A DNA stretch of 64,000 nt from Candidatus Bathycorpusculum sp. (GTDB lineage: Archaea; Thermoproteota; Bathyarchaeia; Bathyarchaeales; Bathycorpusculaceae), in the NCBI GenBank assembly GCA_009778385.1, contig WRJX01000101.1, positions 1 to 64,000 on the forward strand. Reading direction: 5' to 3'. The notes under the pieces were generated by a model that did no database searches, was not told where the DNA came from, and was given only the letters and a program-made list of their open reading frames with translations. Positions within the stretch are counted from its first letter, which is position 1; every line of letters starts with the position of its first letter. Positions 43,589-52,839 of the stretch are shown one piece after another. The position numbers and the translations under genes are program-made.

Positions 43589-44437
43589 ATGACGATAATT
43601 AAAATAAGTGACCTCGTGTATACCTACCCTGGTGGGTCTAAACCATCCATTGATGGTGTTTCTCTTAAGATAGAGAAGGGCGAATTTGTGCTCATCACAG
43701 GTCCAAGCGGTTGTGGAAAAACCTCATTGTGCCGAACTTTTAATGGGCTTGTACCACATTTCTATCAAGGTGAACTAAAAGGTCAAGTCATCGTAGCTGG
43801 ACAAGACATAACAAGCAAACAAACCTCTGATATGGCAAAACATGTGGGGCTTGTGTTCCAAAACCCTGAAAACCAGCTTTTCGCGTTAAGCGTAGAAAAA
43901 GATGTCGCGTTTGGCTTAGAAAACTTGGGTATGTCTCGTGAAGAAATGCGCAAGCGTGTTGATTGGGCACTTAACTTAACTGGCATTTACGATTTACGTG
44001 AACGATCTCCACATGAAGTCTCAGGCGGTCAGCAGCAGCGTGTAGCAATAGCATCTGTGTTGGCTATGCAACCGGAAATTATCGTGTTAGATGAGCCAAC
44101 TTCTTTTCTGGATCCTTTAAGCGCTGAGAGAATTTTTGAAGTTATTTACAAACTTAATCAAGAACAAAATATCACTGTGGTGCTAGTTGAGCACCGGCTT
44201 GATTTAACCGCCAAATACACTAACCACCTTGTTGTGATGAACAAAGGTAAAATTTGTCTTGAAGGAAACCCTCGAGATATCCTTTACAGCGAAGAAACCA
44301 GTCGGATAGGTGTAGGCATACCCAAAGCTACATTACTATACAAGAAGTTAAAAACAGCAGGTTTTGAGGTTAACAAACAAACGCCACTATCATCAGACGA
44401 GCTTGCCGACCAACTAATGGAGACACTAAGCAAATGA
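43589..44437 (+). CDS. ecfA1: ECF transporter ATP-binding protein 1
   Basis: 282 residues of an ABC ATPase: Walker A GPSGCGKTS, Q-loop FQNPENQLF, signature SGGQQQRVAIASVL, Walker B IIVLDEPTSFLDP and the H-switch VEHRLDL. The Q-loop NPENQ and the ~60-residue C-terminal extension are typical of energy-coupling-factor (CbiO/EcfA) subunits that power vitamin or metal uptake. ATG at 43589 (a GTG at 43586 is the only other option). Its stop overlaps the next ATPase by four bases (ATGA). Confidence 0.9.
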   Translation: MTIIKISDLVYTYPGGSKPSIDGVSLKIEKGEFVLITGPSGCGKTSLCRTFNGLVPHFYQGELKGQVIVAGQDITSKQTSDMAKHVGLVFQNPENQLFALSVEKDVAFGLENLGMSREEMRKRVDWALNLTGIYDLRERSPHEVSGGQQQRVAIASVLAMQPEIIVLDEPTSFLDPLSAERIFEVIYKLNQEQNITVVLVEHRLDLTAKYTNHLVVMNKGKICLEGNPRDILYSEETSRIGVGIPKATLLYKKLKTAGFEVNKQTPLSSDELADQLMETLSK

Positions 44438-45261
44438 TTATCATCGAAGATATCCATTATTCATACGCAAGCAACATTGAAGCCCTAAAAGGTGTCTCCT
44501 TAACTATCAAAGATGGTGACTTCATCGCAATTATGGGACAAAACGGTGCCGGAAAAACCACTTTCATCAAGCACTTCAACGGGCTGCTAAAACCATCCTC
44601 AGGTACAGTTCGTGTGAACGGTGTTGAAACCACCAAGACCAGTGTTGCAGCGCTCGCAAAAAATGTAGGTTTTGTGTTCCAAAACCCTGACAATCAACTC
44701 TTTAGTGAAACAGTTGAGGACGAAATCGCATTTGCCCTAAAAAACTTCGGCTTTGATAAAGAAACAATTGAAAAACGTGTAACTTGGGCGTTGGATTTTC
44801 TCTCATTAACACAGTACCGTAAGACTTCACCATTTTTGCTTAGTGGAGGTGAACGTAAACGGGTTGCGTTGGCGTCAGTTTTAGCTTGGGATCCAGAGAC
44901 TCTTGTGCTCGATGAACCCACTATTGGGCAAGATCATGAACAGAAAGAGAAGTTACGTCAGTTCATTACGCAACTGCAGACTAAAAATAAAACGGTAGTA
45001 ATGGTTACACATGATGTGGAGTTCGTGGCTGAATGCAACCCCCGTGTAATTTTGATGCGAGGCGGCAAAATAGTTGCCGATGGCATAGCCAAAGATATCT
45101 TAACCAATTCTAAACTGCTTGAAGAATCTTCAATTGTACTTCCACAGATAACACAGATTTTCACTAAACTATCACCTTTAGGTTTACCTACAGATATTAT
45201 CGACATTAACGAAGCAGAACTCACAATATTATCAAAAGTTAAGGAGCGCCAGACACAATGA
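44434..45261 (+). CDS. ecfA2: ECF transporter ATP-binding protein 2
   Basis: 275 residues: Walker A GQNGAGKTT, Q-loop FQNPDNQLF, signature LSGGERKRVALASVL, Walker B LVLDEPTIGQDHEQ with the catalytic position Q in place of the usual aromatic/aspartate context, and VTHDVEF. It pairs with EcfA1 to form the ATPase heterodimer of an ECF transporter. ATG overlaps EcfA1, and the 3' end overlaps ecfT by four bases. The C-terminal ~40 residues resemble the EcfA2 dimerisation tail. Confidence 0.9.
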   Translation: MIIIEDIHYSYASNIEALKGVSLTIKDGDFIAIMGQNGAGKTTFIKHFNGLLKPSSGTVRVNGVETTKTSVAALAKNVGFVFQNPDNQLFSETVEDEIAFALKNFGFDKETIEKRVTWALDFLSLTQYRKTSPFLLSGGERKRVALASVLAWDPETLVLDEPTIGQDHEQKEKLRQFITQLQTKNKTVVMVTHDVEFVAECNPRVILMRGGKIVADGIAKDILTNSKLLEESSIVLPQITQIFTKLSPLGLPTDIIDINEAELTILSKVKERQTQ

Positions 45262-46046
45262 GTGTTTTTGACGGCTTAAAATTCCGAAAAGTCTTCTCTC
45301 CAATCCACAATTTGGATCCAAGGATCAAATTCATCTATGTTATAGCCATCTTTATCAGTGCAATCCTGTTCTCTCAGATATTGCCTCTTGCAATCCTATT
45401 TTTGATGCAATTACCTTTTGTGTTTCTAGCCCGGGTTCAAAAACAATGGGTTAGATCACTTCGTGGTGCAGCTTTCTTGGCAGGGTTCATTTTTATCGTA
45501 AACATATTAACCACATACTTTTACAATGACTTTAATCTGACAGCTCTTAACGTTGAATCAGCGTTAGCTATGACTATGCGTTTTGTCGTGTTAGTTGAAT
45601 CTTTTTCAGTCTTCTTCTTAACTACCTCACCTGACTACTTGGGTTTAGCACTTGAACAATCGCGTGTGCCATACGAGTTTGCATTCGCATTCACTACGGC
45701 GGTGCGTTTTGTGCCAGTTTTAGCAGAAGAAGCCCAAACCATCATGGACGCACAAAAAGCGCGTGGCTTAGAACTGGAAAAGGGTAGCCTGCTTAAACGT
45801 ATCAGAAACTACATCCCCATACTTATCCCACTTATTGTTAGTGCCATCAGACGAAGCTTGGAACTTGCAGAAGCAATGGAATCAAGAGCTTGGGGTGCAA
45901 CAAAGAAACGCACAAACTTGTATCTGCTAAAACTACACAAAGGGGACTACATTTTACTAGGTATAACCGCGCTGATACTGATTGTAACCATATATGTGAG
46001 ATTCTTTCTTCCTGAGGCAATTCCATTGATAAGTAGCTTCTTCTAA
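45258..46046 (+). CDS. ecfT: ECF transporter transmembrane protein (EcfT/CbiQ)
   Basis: 262 residues with about five membrane segments. The cytosolic coupling helices carry the family motifs AQKARGLELE (A-x-x-A-R-G type) near residue 170 and AMESRAWG near residue 212, which dock to EcfA1/A2. This is the shared T component. No S component (substrate-specificity protein) lies in the flanking genes, so this is probably a group II ECF module serving several S components encoded elsewhere. Last gene of the prefoldin-to-ECF run. Confidence 0.89.
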   Translation: MSVFDGLKFRKVFSPIHNLDPRIKFIYVIAIFISAILFSQILPLAILFLMQLPFVFLARVQKQWVRSLRGAAFLAGFIFIVNILTTYFYNDFNLTALNVESALAMTMRFVVLVESFSVFFLTTSPDYLGLALEQSRVPYEFAFAFTTAVRFVPVLAEEAQTIMDAQKARGLELEKGSLLKRIRNYIPILIPLIVSAIRRSLELAEAMESRAWGATKKRTNLYLLKLHKGDYILLGITALILIVTIYVRFFLPEAIPLISSFF

Positions 46047-46151
46047 GTTAACTGATAATTTGCGTTTTCATGATAAATCGTGTCAAAGCTTATTTGTGTA
46101 TCAAACACATTGAGATCTATGTTAAAATTCTATAAGGTATACATAGCAGAC

Positions 46152-46221
46152 TCAAAAACCTCTCTTATTATTCAAACCGTACTTCACAAAGTCCTAATTC
46201 AAAACCTCTCTATTACTTAAA
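46152..46221. repeat. Imperfect direct repeat, two ~23-nt copies
   Basis: TCAAAAACCTCTCTTATTA (from 46152) recurs as TCAAAACCTCTCTATTACT (from 46199), differing by small indels. The pair lies 15-80 bases upstream of the TATA-like box of the beta-propeller gene and could be a tandem activator site. Confidence 0.4.
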
Positions 46222-46235
46222 TCGAAAAGTTAGGG

Positions 46236-46243
46236 ATATAAAT
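46236..46243 (+). promoter_or_regulatory. TATA-like box of beta-propeller gene
   Basis: ATATAAAT about 43 bases before the inferred ATA start implies a leader of only 12-18 nt, just long enough for the GGAGG at 46268-46272. Confidence 0.45.
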
Positions 46244-46278
46244 CACCATGGGCTAAATACACGCTATGGAGGGCATGT

Positions 46279-48765
46279 ATAATAAAAATTTTTAAAAATA
46301 AAACTATATTTTCAACAGTAGCAGTACTGTTGATATTGTCATTTGCTATCTCAATGTTTACAGCTACAGGCAATATAAACGCACAGACAGATCGTGAACT
46401 TCAAACATACCCATTCATTGATGCAATTCCAAAACCATCTGGTGTTGGGCAACCAATTCTAGTTAACTTTGGTTTGTTAAACAATCTAGCACGTGCTACC
46501 GACGGTTGGAACGTAACTGCAGTAATCACCGATCCTGATGGTCACGTTGAAACGTTTGCACGTATGACATGGTCTACAGGCACAGTTGGTATAACTTATG
46601 TACCAACAAAAGAAGGAGAATATAAACTACAATGTAAATTTGGTGGCGAATACTACAATTCAGGCAATCCCATTAGCACGGCCTATTATACGGCAAGTGA
46701 AAGCGAGGTTGTCACAATACAGGTAACTACTGAATGGCAACCAACTCATCCAGGGTTTGATCTTCCAGATGAATATTGGGTTAGACCGATTGATGCGCAA
46801 TTGCGTGAATGGTGGTCTATTGCTGGAAGTTGGGTGGCTAAACCATTAAATGGCTTTGCTCCGTATAATGATGCGCCTGAAAGTGCACATATTTTGTGGA
46901 CTATGCCTATTGGTGATACATTGGGTGGTTTAACAGGTGGTCTTAACGGGGATGTCAGTTTTCAAGATGGCGATGCTTATGAAGGCAAATTCACTGGCAA
47001 CATGATCATGGGTGGTGTTTTATACTATAATAAATATGCTTATAATGGTGTAACTGGCAGACAATCACCAAATCAGGCTATTGTTGCAGTTGATTTACAC
47101 ACAGGTGAAAAACTTTGGGAGCGATCATATGATTTTGGCGGCGGTAGAATTGCAACTGGTCAAATTCTTACATGGCTTAGCATGAATAACCGTGGTACAT
47201 TTGCATATATTTGGCTGGCTAGTGGTACTGACATGTTTGCGCTTGATGCTAAGACTGGTGATCTTAGATATAATATGACCAACGTTCCATCTGGAACTAT
47301 CTACTGGGGTGAAAACGGTGAAATGCTAAAGTACCAACTTGTTAACTATGGAACTACAGATAATCCAAACTATCACTTGTTAGAGTGGAACTCAAGTCGG
47401 GTTACTGGAGCAACCACTGGAAGTTGGGGTAGCGGAGCAATGGGTTCTTACAACGCTTCATTACCACGATGTTATAACTTTAATGTATCAATAGGTGCAG
47501 GCACAGTCTTAAACGGCAGTATACTATATGCATTTCCATACGACCGAGTTGTTGTTGGTGCATATTCATCCGAGCGTATAATTCTTTCAGCAATCAGTCT
47601 TAAACCTGGCGAGGAAGGACGGATGATATTCACAAATAAAGAGTGGTATTCACCTAATGACTTGGTAGGCATTGCAGGGGAGGCTTATGTTCAATCACAA
47701 TGGTCAGCAATAAGTCAAGAAGACCTAGTAATTACGTTCTGGGTAAAGGACAGCCGAACTAATTACGCTTTTAGCTTAGAAAACGGTGGATTCTTATGGA
47801 AAACAGACCCACAAATTTATGCAGACGCGTGGACATCAGGCGGTTTAGGTGGTTGCCATGTCATTGTATATCACAAACTCATTTCAGCTAGTGTCGGCGG
47901 TATTGTATATTGCCATGATGTTAAGACTGGTGAATTACTTTGGACGTATGAAGCAGCAGACAAATATACAGAATCTTACTTAGCACAAAGCTGGTGGATT
48001 AGACCGCAATTTGCTTCATGTGGTAAAGTATACTTTGCTCATGAGGAACACTCTGCACAAGAACCTAAACCTAGAGGTGTGCCATACTTTGCACTTGACG
48101 TAGAGACTGGTGAAGAAATTTGGAGAATCGATGGTGCATTCCGTCAGTCAAATTGGGGCGGACGGTCAATTATTGGCGACAGCATCATTGTTACACAAGA
48201 TACTTATAATCAGCAGATTTATGCAATCGGTAAAGGCCCAAGTGCAATGACAGTTACAACACCAGATGTTAGCATTGCAGTAAACAAGCCAATTCTAATT
48301 AAAGGAACTATCATGGATATTTCACCCGGCACACAGAATACAGCACTTCAATTACGCTTCCCTAACGGTGTCCCAGCAATAGCTGACGCATGTATGAGTG
48401 AATGGATGCTCTACGTTTACAAACAATTCGACAGACCCCATGAAGCAGTAGGTGTTCCAGTAACAATAGCTGCAGTTGATCCAACCGGCAACTATGTAAC
48501 CTTAGGCAACACAGTAAGTGACGCAAGCGGAAACTATGTAGTAGAATTTACGCCAACAACAGAAGGTCAATACACTATCTATGCATACTTTGACGGCTCA
48601 GCATCATACTATGGTACATCAGCGCAAGATACACTACTAGTAACATCTGCAGATACAACAACAAATACAAACAATAACCCACCATACGAACTATACATCA
48701 TTGGCATGGGCATTGTGGTTATTGTTGTAAACTTGATTGCTATTCTGCTCTTTAGAAAGAAGTAG
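46279..48765 (+). CDS. Exported PQQ-like beta-propeller protein, apparent AUA start
   Basis: About 828 residues. The first ATG/GTG/TTG in frame (TTG 46330) falls inside the signal peptide; the frame continues upstream to encode IIKIFKNKTIFSTVAVLLI, a proper n-region plus hydrophobic core, with cleavage plausible after NINAQ. Only ATA codons (46279, 46282) are available as starts, 6 or 9 bases after GGAGG. Residues ~45-140 look like an Ig/CARDB-type domain. The middle contains repeated WxxxxG blades with VDLHTGEKLWE, LDAKTGDLRY, HDVKTGELLWTYE and LDVETGEEIWR, which are PQQ-like propeller repeats. A C-terminal Ig-like domain and a membrane helix ending FRKK anchor it to the cell surface. Ligand unknown. 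Confidence 0.85.
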   Translation: MIKIFKNKTIFSTVAVLLILSFAISMFTATGNINAQTDRELQTYPFIDAIPKPSGVGQPILVNFGLLNNLARATDGWNVTAVITDPDGHVETFARMTWSTGTVGITYVPTKEGEYKLQCKFGGEYYNSGNPISTAYYTASESEVVTIQVTTEWQPTHPGFDLPDEYWVRPIDAQLREWWSIAGSWVAKPLNGFAPYNDAPESAHILWTMPIGDTLGGLTGGLNGDVSFQDGDAYEGKFTGNMIMGGVLYYNKYAYNGVTGRQSPNQAIVAVDLHTGEKLWERSYDFGGGRIATGQILTWLSMNNRGTFAYIWLASGTDMFALDAKTGDLRYNMTNVPSGTIYWGENGEMLKYQLVNYGTTDNPNYHLLEWNSSRVTGATTGSWGSGAMGSYNASLPRCYNFNVSIGAGTVLNGSILYAFPYDRVVVGAYSSERIILSAISLKPGEEGRMIFTNKEWYSPNDLVGIAGEAYVQSQWSAISQEDLVITFWVKDSRTNYAFSLENGGFLWKTDPQIYADAWTSGGLGGCHVIVYHKLISASVGGIVYCHDVKTGELLWTYEAADKYTESYLAQSWWIRPQFASCGKVYFAHEEHSAQEPKPRGVPYFALDVETGEEIWRIDGAFRQSNWGGRSIIGDSIIVTQDTYNQQIYAIGKGPSAMTVTTPDVSIAVNKPILIKGTIMDISPGTQNTALQLRFPNGVPAIADACMSEWMLYVYKQFDRPHEAVGVPVTIAAVDPTGNYVTLGNTVSDASGNYVVEFTPTTEGQYTIYAYFDGSASYYGTSAQDTLLVTSADTTTNTNNNPPYELYIIGMGIVVIVVNLIAILLFRKK

Positions 48766-48780
48766 ACTAAAATCTACAAC

Positions 48781-48795
48781 CTTTTCTTTTTTTTA
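48781..48795 (+). terminator. T-rich tract after beta-propeller gene
   Basis: A strong T-run interrupted by one C begins about 15 bases after the stop codon; likely terminator. Confidence 0.5.
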
Positions 48796-48872
48796 GCCAT
48801 AATTTTCCGTGGAAGTCTAATGAAAAAGTTATATTATAAAATCTCATTTTCTATCATTGCAAGGGATTTTAC

Positions 48873-49769
48873 ATGGCAGAGCAAACCCGATTTGGTACTG
48901 CAGGAGTACCTCCAGCTTTTAGGTTGCTTAAAGCAAAAATGAATGATGTTCCCAGTTTGCTACGTGAAGAGGGACTTGACGCTTTTGAATATCAAGCTGT
49001 AAGATGGGGTGCTAAGCCACAGATAAAGCAGCAAGACGCAGAAAAACTTGGCGCCGAAGCAAAAAAGTATGACATCCGCTTAAGTATGCATGGTTCCTAC
49101 TTCATAAATTTGGCAGGTGCCGATGACGTTATATCTGCCAGCAAAGAACGCCTTATTGCTGGGGCAACAGCAGCAGACTGGATGGGTGCCTATGTTATAG
49201 TATTCCACACGGGTTTTTATGGAAAACTCGAAAAAAGCTACGCGTTTAAAGGTTGCATTAAAGCCCTAAAAGGTGTCAGCCAAACAATCAAAGACATGGG
49301 CTTAAAAGTCAAACTCGGTCCTGAAACTATGGGCAGAAAATTCCAAGTTGGTAACATAGATGAGATAATGACGATTTGCCAAGAAGTTGAGAACACTCAG
49401 TTAGTTGTTGACTGGGGACATCTGCATGCGCGAAATTTAGGTGCTTTTAAAAAAATTGATGACCTGAGAGTAGTCGCAGAAAAAATTGAGTCAACACTTG
49501 GTCCTGAAACACTTCGAAACATGCACTGTCACTTTTCCAAAATTGAATTTTCAAGCCAAGGCGAACGCAAACACCATACACTAGATGAGCCTCGTTATGG
49601 GCCTGAGTTTGAGCTATTGGCAAAAGTAATAGTTGACTTCAAACTGAATCCTACCATAATTTGTGAGACACCTATCCTTGACATTGATGCCCTTAAAATG
49701 AAGAAAATCTTACAGCAGGTGTTGGAAGGCAAAACAAACGTTGACCCACAACAGAAACTGCTCTTTTAA
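48873..49769 (+). CDS. nfo: Endonuclease IV-like AP endonuclease (TIM barrel)
   Basis: 298 residues of the endonuclease IV/xylose isomerase-like barrel. Candidate zinc ligands occur in order: His in LSMHGSYFINL, His in VFHTGF, Glu in LGPETMG, Asp and His in DWGHLHARN, His in MHCHFSKI and Glu in IICETPI. This pattern fits Nfo-type apurinic endonucleases, shorter archaeal branch. ATG at 48873 after AAGGGATTTTAC. It stands alone. Some members of this fold are sugar isomerases, but the late HxHFS and ICETP motifs favour DNA repair. Confidence 0.83.
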   Translation: MAEQTRFGTAGVPPAFRLLKAKMNDVPSLLREEGLDAFEYQAVRWGAKPQIKQQDAEKLGAEAKKYDIRLSMHGSYFINLAGADDVISASKERLIAGATAADWMGAYVIVFHTGFYGKLEKSYAFKGCIKALKGVSQTIKDMGLKVKLGPETMGRKFQVGNIDEIMTICQEVENTQLVVDWGHLHARNLGAFKKIDDLRVVAEKIESTLGPETLRNMHCHFSKIEFSSQGERKHHTLDEPRYGPEFELLAKVIVDFKLNPTIICETPILDIDALKMKKILQQVLEGKTNVDPQQKLLF

Positions 49770-50003
49770 CCTTTCACAGACGTTTTAAAACCAAGTTTGT
49801 CTACTATTCTTATATGTTTAGAACTTAATCTACACTGAAAAATCCATTAGCTACCGCTAATAAACCACGCACGTCTTGAAAACATGATGAAGGCAATTGA
49901 GGTTTACCTTTTTTTAACTGTTTTCGTGTTAAGCTTTGTTGGTTTACTGTTCGATATGTTTTTAATGTAACGTCGATATTGCTCTGTTTGGAAGCGGATT
50001 GTC

Positions 50004-51245
50004 GTGGTAAAACTACAAGGTTTTCAAACATTAACAAATGTCGATAAGGCGCTTAAAGACTGGTTAGGTGCATGGTCAACAAAAAAGCCCCAGCAAGTCG
50101 CGTTGCCTCTTGTTGATGTTTGTGGTAGGATTTTAGCCGAAGATGTTATTGCAATGGATGATTTGCCTTGTTTTGACCGCTCTGCAATGGATGGTTATGC
50201 TGTCAGGTTCCAAGATTCTATAGATGCTTCACAATCCAGCCCTGTTAAACTTGAGGTAATAGAGACTGGCGAAGTGGCAGTTGGACAAGCTAAACAGGTT
50301 TGGACAGGTAGTCCTCTCCCTAAAGGTGCAGATGCTGTTATTATGCTAGAAGATACTAATCGTGAAGGTAACATCTTAGAGATTTATGGTCCGCTTACCC
50401 CTTGTATTAACATAATACGACACGGTGAAGACGTAAAGAAAGGTCAACTTATAGCTAAAGAAGGTACTCGCCTAAACCCTTATAATGTCGGTTTAGCTGC
50501 AGCGCTTGGTTATAGCACACTAAGAGTATACCAAAAACCCGTAATTGCCATTCTTGCAACGGGAAACGAAGTTGTTGCAGTTGGTACACAAGTTGGTGAG
50601 CACCAAGTTTTTGACTCCAATAAAATCATACTTTCTGCGATGTGCCAAGAACTTGGTGCAGAAACAATCAATTTTGGAATTGTAAAAGACAATATTGAGG
50701 AAATATCTGAAAAAATCAGTCAAGCTCTCAAAGTTGCTGATGCCTTAATCACTACGGGTGGAACAAGTGTTGGAGGTTTAGATCTTGTACCTGATGCAGT
50801 TAACAGGATTGGCAAACCGGGGATTATTGCTCATGGTCTAGCTTTAAGGCCTGCTATGCCCACTGGTGTTGCAGTGCTAAATGATAAACCCGTTATGATT
50901 TTATCAGGGAATCCAGTGGCGTCAATTATTGGGTTTGAAGTGTTCGGAAGACCTGCTATCTGTAGACTTTTGGGTTTAAACAAGACTGAGCAACATCTCA
51001 CTCTGAAAGCTAAGTTGGCTCGTAGAGTGTCTAGTGTTTTAGGCAGAAAAACTTACGTGAGAGTCCTTGTAAAACTTGAGGCAAGCGAATTGATTGTTGA
51101 ACCTGTTAGCGTTAAAGGTCCTAGCGCAATATCTACAATGACTCAAAGCAATGGTTATGTGGTAATTCATGAGAACTGTGAAGGCTTAAAGGAAGGCGAA
51201 ATTGTATTAGTTCAAATGTTTGGCAACATAGAGGTTGACGCTTAA
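50004..51245 (+). CDS. moeA: Molybdopterin molybdenumtransferase MoeA, copy 1
   Basis: 413 residues. N-terminal domain I/II: DDLPCFDRSAMDGYAVR (residues ~52-68), then PKGADAVIMLEDT. Domain III (MogA-like): DSNKIILSAMC, TTGGTSVGGLDLV and LSGNPVASIIGFEVF. Domain IV beta-barrel at the end. MoeA inserts molybdate or tungstate into adenylylated molybdopterin; in anaerobic archaea tungsten is likely. The length is normal for MoeA without a periplasmic-binding-like extension. GTG start at 50004. It overlaps the second moeA by one base (TAATG). Confidence 0.92.
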   Translation: MVKLQGFQTLTNVDKALKDWLGAWSTKKPQQVALPLVDVCGRILAEDVIAMDDLPCFDRSAMDGYAVRFQDSIDASQSSPVKLEVIETGEVAVGQAKQVWTGSPLPKGADAVIMLEDTNREGNILEIYGPLTPCINIIRHGEDVKKGQLIAKEGTRLNPYNVGLAAALGYSTLRVYQKPVIAILATGNEVVAVGTQVGEHQVFDSNKIILSAMCQELGAETINFGIVKDNIEEISEKISQALKVADALITTGGTSVGGLDLVPDAVNRIGKPGIIAHGLALRPAMPTGVAVLNDKPVMILSGNPVASIIGFEVFGRPAICRLLGLNKTEQHLTLKAKLARRVSSVLGRKTYVRVLVKLEASELIVEPVSVKGPSAISTMTQSNGYVVIHENCEGLKEGEIVLVQMFGNIEVDA

Positions 51246-52483
51246 TGTTTCGCAAACTCATGAAACTTGAAGAAGCAAAAAAAGTTATTGATGAAAATTT
51301 TAAGCCTGCACAGTTAGGTGATGAAGATGTTGCGCTTCTTGAAGCTTATAATCGAGTGCTTAAAGAAGACATTGTCTCCCAGATGGATGTTCCATCATTT
51401 GATCGTTCAACTGTTGATGGCTATGCTGTTAAGGCAGAGGACACATTTAATGCAGATGAAAACCAGCCTATGACACTTATCGTTTCTGGAATGACTTTCG
51501 CTGGTGAGCAACCGAGAATGGTTCTAAGTAAAGGTGAAGCAGTTGAGATTGTTACTGGGGCTCCTTTGCCTGAAGGTGCTGATGCTGTTGTTATGGTTGA
51601 GGATACCGAACGAATGGATGATCAATTGCAAGTTTACACAGCTGTGACACCAAAAATGAACGTTATGCAAAGAGGTTCTGACATCAAATCTGGAGAAACC
51701 GTTTTACATGCCGGACAAGTGTTGGGTGCTTCAGAAATCGGCGCTTTGGCAGCTTTAGGCTTAACTAAAACTCGTTGTTTTAAACCTCCAATGGTTGCAG
51801 TCTTATCCATCGGTAGCGAAGTCATCGAACCCGGAAAACTATTACCTGCCGGAAAAATCTTTGACATCAATGCTTATAGTTTAAGCACCGCCGTCATAGA
51901 ATGTGGCGCAAAACCGATATTTTTTGGCGTTGTTCCCGATGATAAAGCTTCTTTAAGCAAAACCTTGACAGCTGCGTTGGCTTCAGCAGATGTTGTAATT
52001 ACTTCCGGTGGAGTTTCCGTTGGATCCCGTGATTATACTCCTCAGATTGTTGATTCTCTTGGTAAACCCGGAGTGGTCGTTTACGGTGTCGCCGTTAAAC
52101 CAGGAAAACCCACAACTGTGGCTTTTGCACAGGACAAACCACTTTTTTCATTGCCAGGTAACCCCGCGGCAGCTTTATTGATGTTTTATTTGTTGGTACG
52201 CCCTGTTATTCAGCGCCTTTGCTGTAGAGCTCCAAGTGATATGCGGTCAATTAAGGCGTTTGCTGGCGTAAAACTGTTTTCTGCAAAAGGTAGACGAACT
52301 TTTGTTGTGGTCAGGCTCGTATTGGATGTTGAGAAGTGTCGTTTAATCGCTGAACCCGTTGCTGGAGCATCTGGTGCGATTACGTCTTTGACAGGGGCTG
52401 ATGGGTTTGTCGAGGTTATGGAAAATCAGCAGTATATCAACAAAGATGAGGAAGTAAGCGTTAAACTGTTTAGGTCAGTTTAG
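51245..52483 (+). CDS. moeA: Molybdopterin molybdenumtransferase MoeA, copy 2
   Basis: 412 residues with the same domains as copy 1: SQMDVPSFDRSTVDGYAVK, PEGADAVVMVEDT, DINAYSLSTAV, TSGGVSVGSRDYTPQ and LPGNPAAALLMFYLL. The active-site Asp-Arg-Ser is retained in both copies. ATG at 51245 shares a base with the previous stop, so they are co-translated. Tandem non-identical MoeA proteins are common in archaea and are thought to allow separate Mo and W insertion or a heterodimer. The 3' end overlaps the convergent membrane-protein gene by four bases. Confidence 0.92.
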   Translation: MFRKLMKLEEAKKVIDENFKPAQLGDEDVALLEAYNRVLKEDIVSQMDVPSFDRSTVDGYAVKAEDTFNADENQPMTLIVSGMTFAGEQPRMVLSKGEAVEIVTGAPLPEGADAVVMVEDTERMDDQLQVYTAVTPKMNVMQRGSDIKSGETVLHAGQVLGASEIGALAALGLTKTRCFKPPMVAVLSIGSEVIEPGKLLPAGKIFDINAYSLSTAVIECGAKPIFFGVVPDDKASLSKTLTAALASADVVITSGGVSVGSRDYTPQIVDSLGKPGVVVYGVAVKPGKPTTVAFAQDKPLFSLPGNPAAALLMFYLLVRPVIQRLCCRAPSDMRSIKAFAGVKLFSAKGRRTFVVVRLVLDVEKCRLIAEPVAGASGAITSLTGADGFVEVMENQQYINKDEEVSVKLFRSV

Positions 52484-52839
52484 ACGCTGCTGTTATTTTT
52501 GCGCCAGATCACAATACACAATGTGGCGGCAATGTCTAATATGGCGTAAACTGCTAACACTGCGGTTACTGGCCAGTTTCCTGTGCCCAAGGCGTATATG
52601 CTCCAAAGTGTAAACGCCATAACAGTGATGAACTGAATTGCAACAAACAATATTGCTAAATCATTTCTAACCAGTATAATGATGCCTGTGATTAAACTAA
52701 AGATGCCTATTAATGCTATGTGTGGTGCAAAGCTTGAAAAAGGCAAAAGTGCCAACAAAAATATGCCTGAGATAATATAGAATATGATTGAGAGCTGTTC
52801 TGGTCGGTTTAAAGCTTTAAATTCAGTTGTAATCGGCAC
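52480..52839 (-). CDS. Small four-helix membrane protein
   Basis: 119 residues with four hydrophobic segments (about 17-35, 38-56, 61-82 and 88-110) and short loops; the tail WRKKNNSS is basic. It looks like a DUF308/HdeD-style or GtrA-size membrane protein but carries no motif I can assign. GTG start at 52839. Convergent with moeA copy 2, overlapping by four bases. Confidence 0.6.
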   Translation of the reverse strand: MPITTEFKALNRPEQLSIIFYIISGIFLLALLPFSSFAPHIALIGIFSLITGIIILVRNDLAILFVAIQFITVMAFTLWSIYALGTGNWPVTAVLAVYAILDIAATLCIVIWRKNNSSV

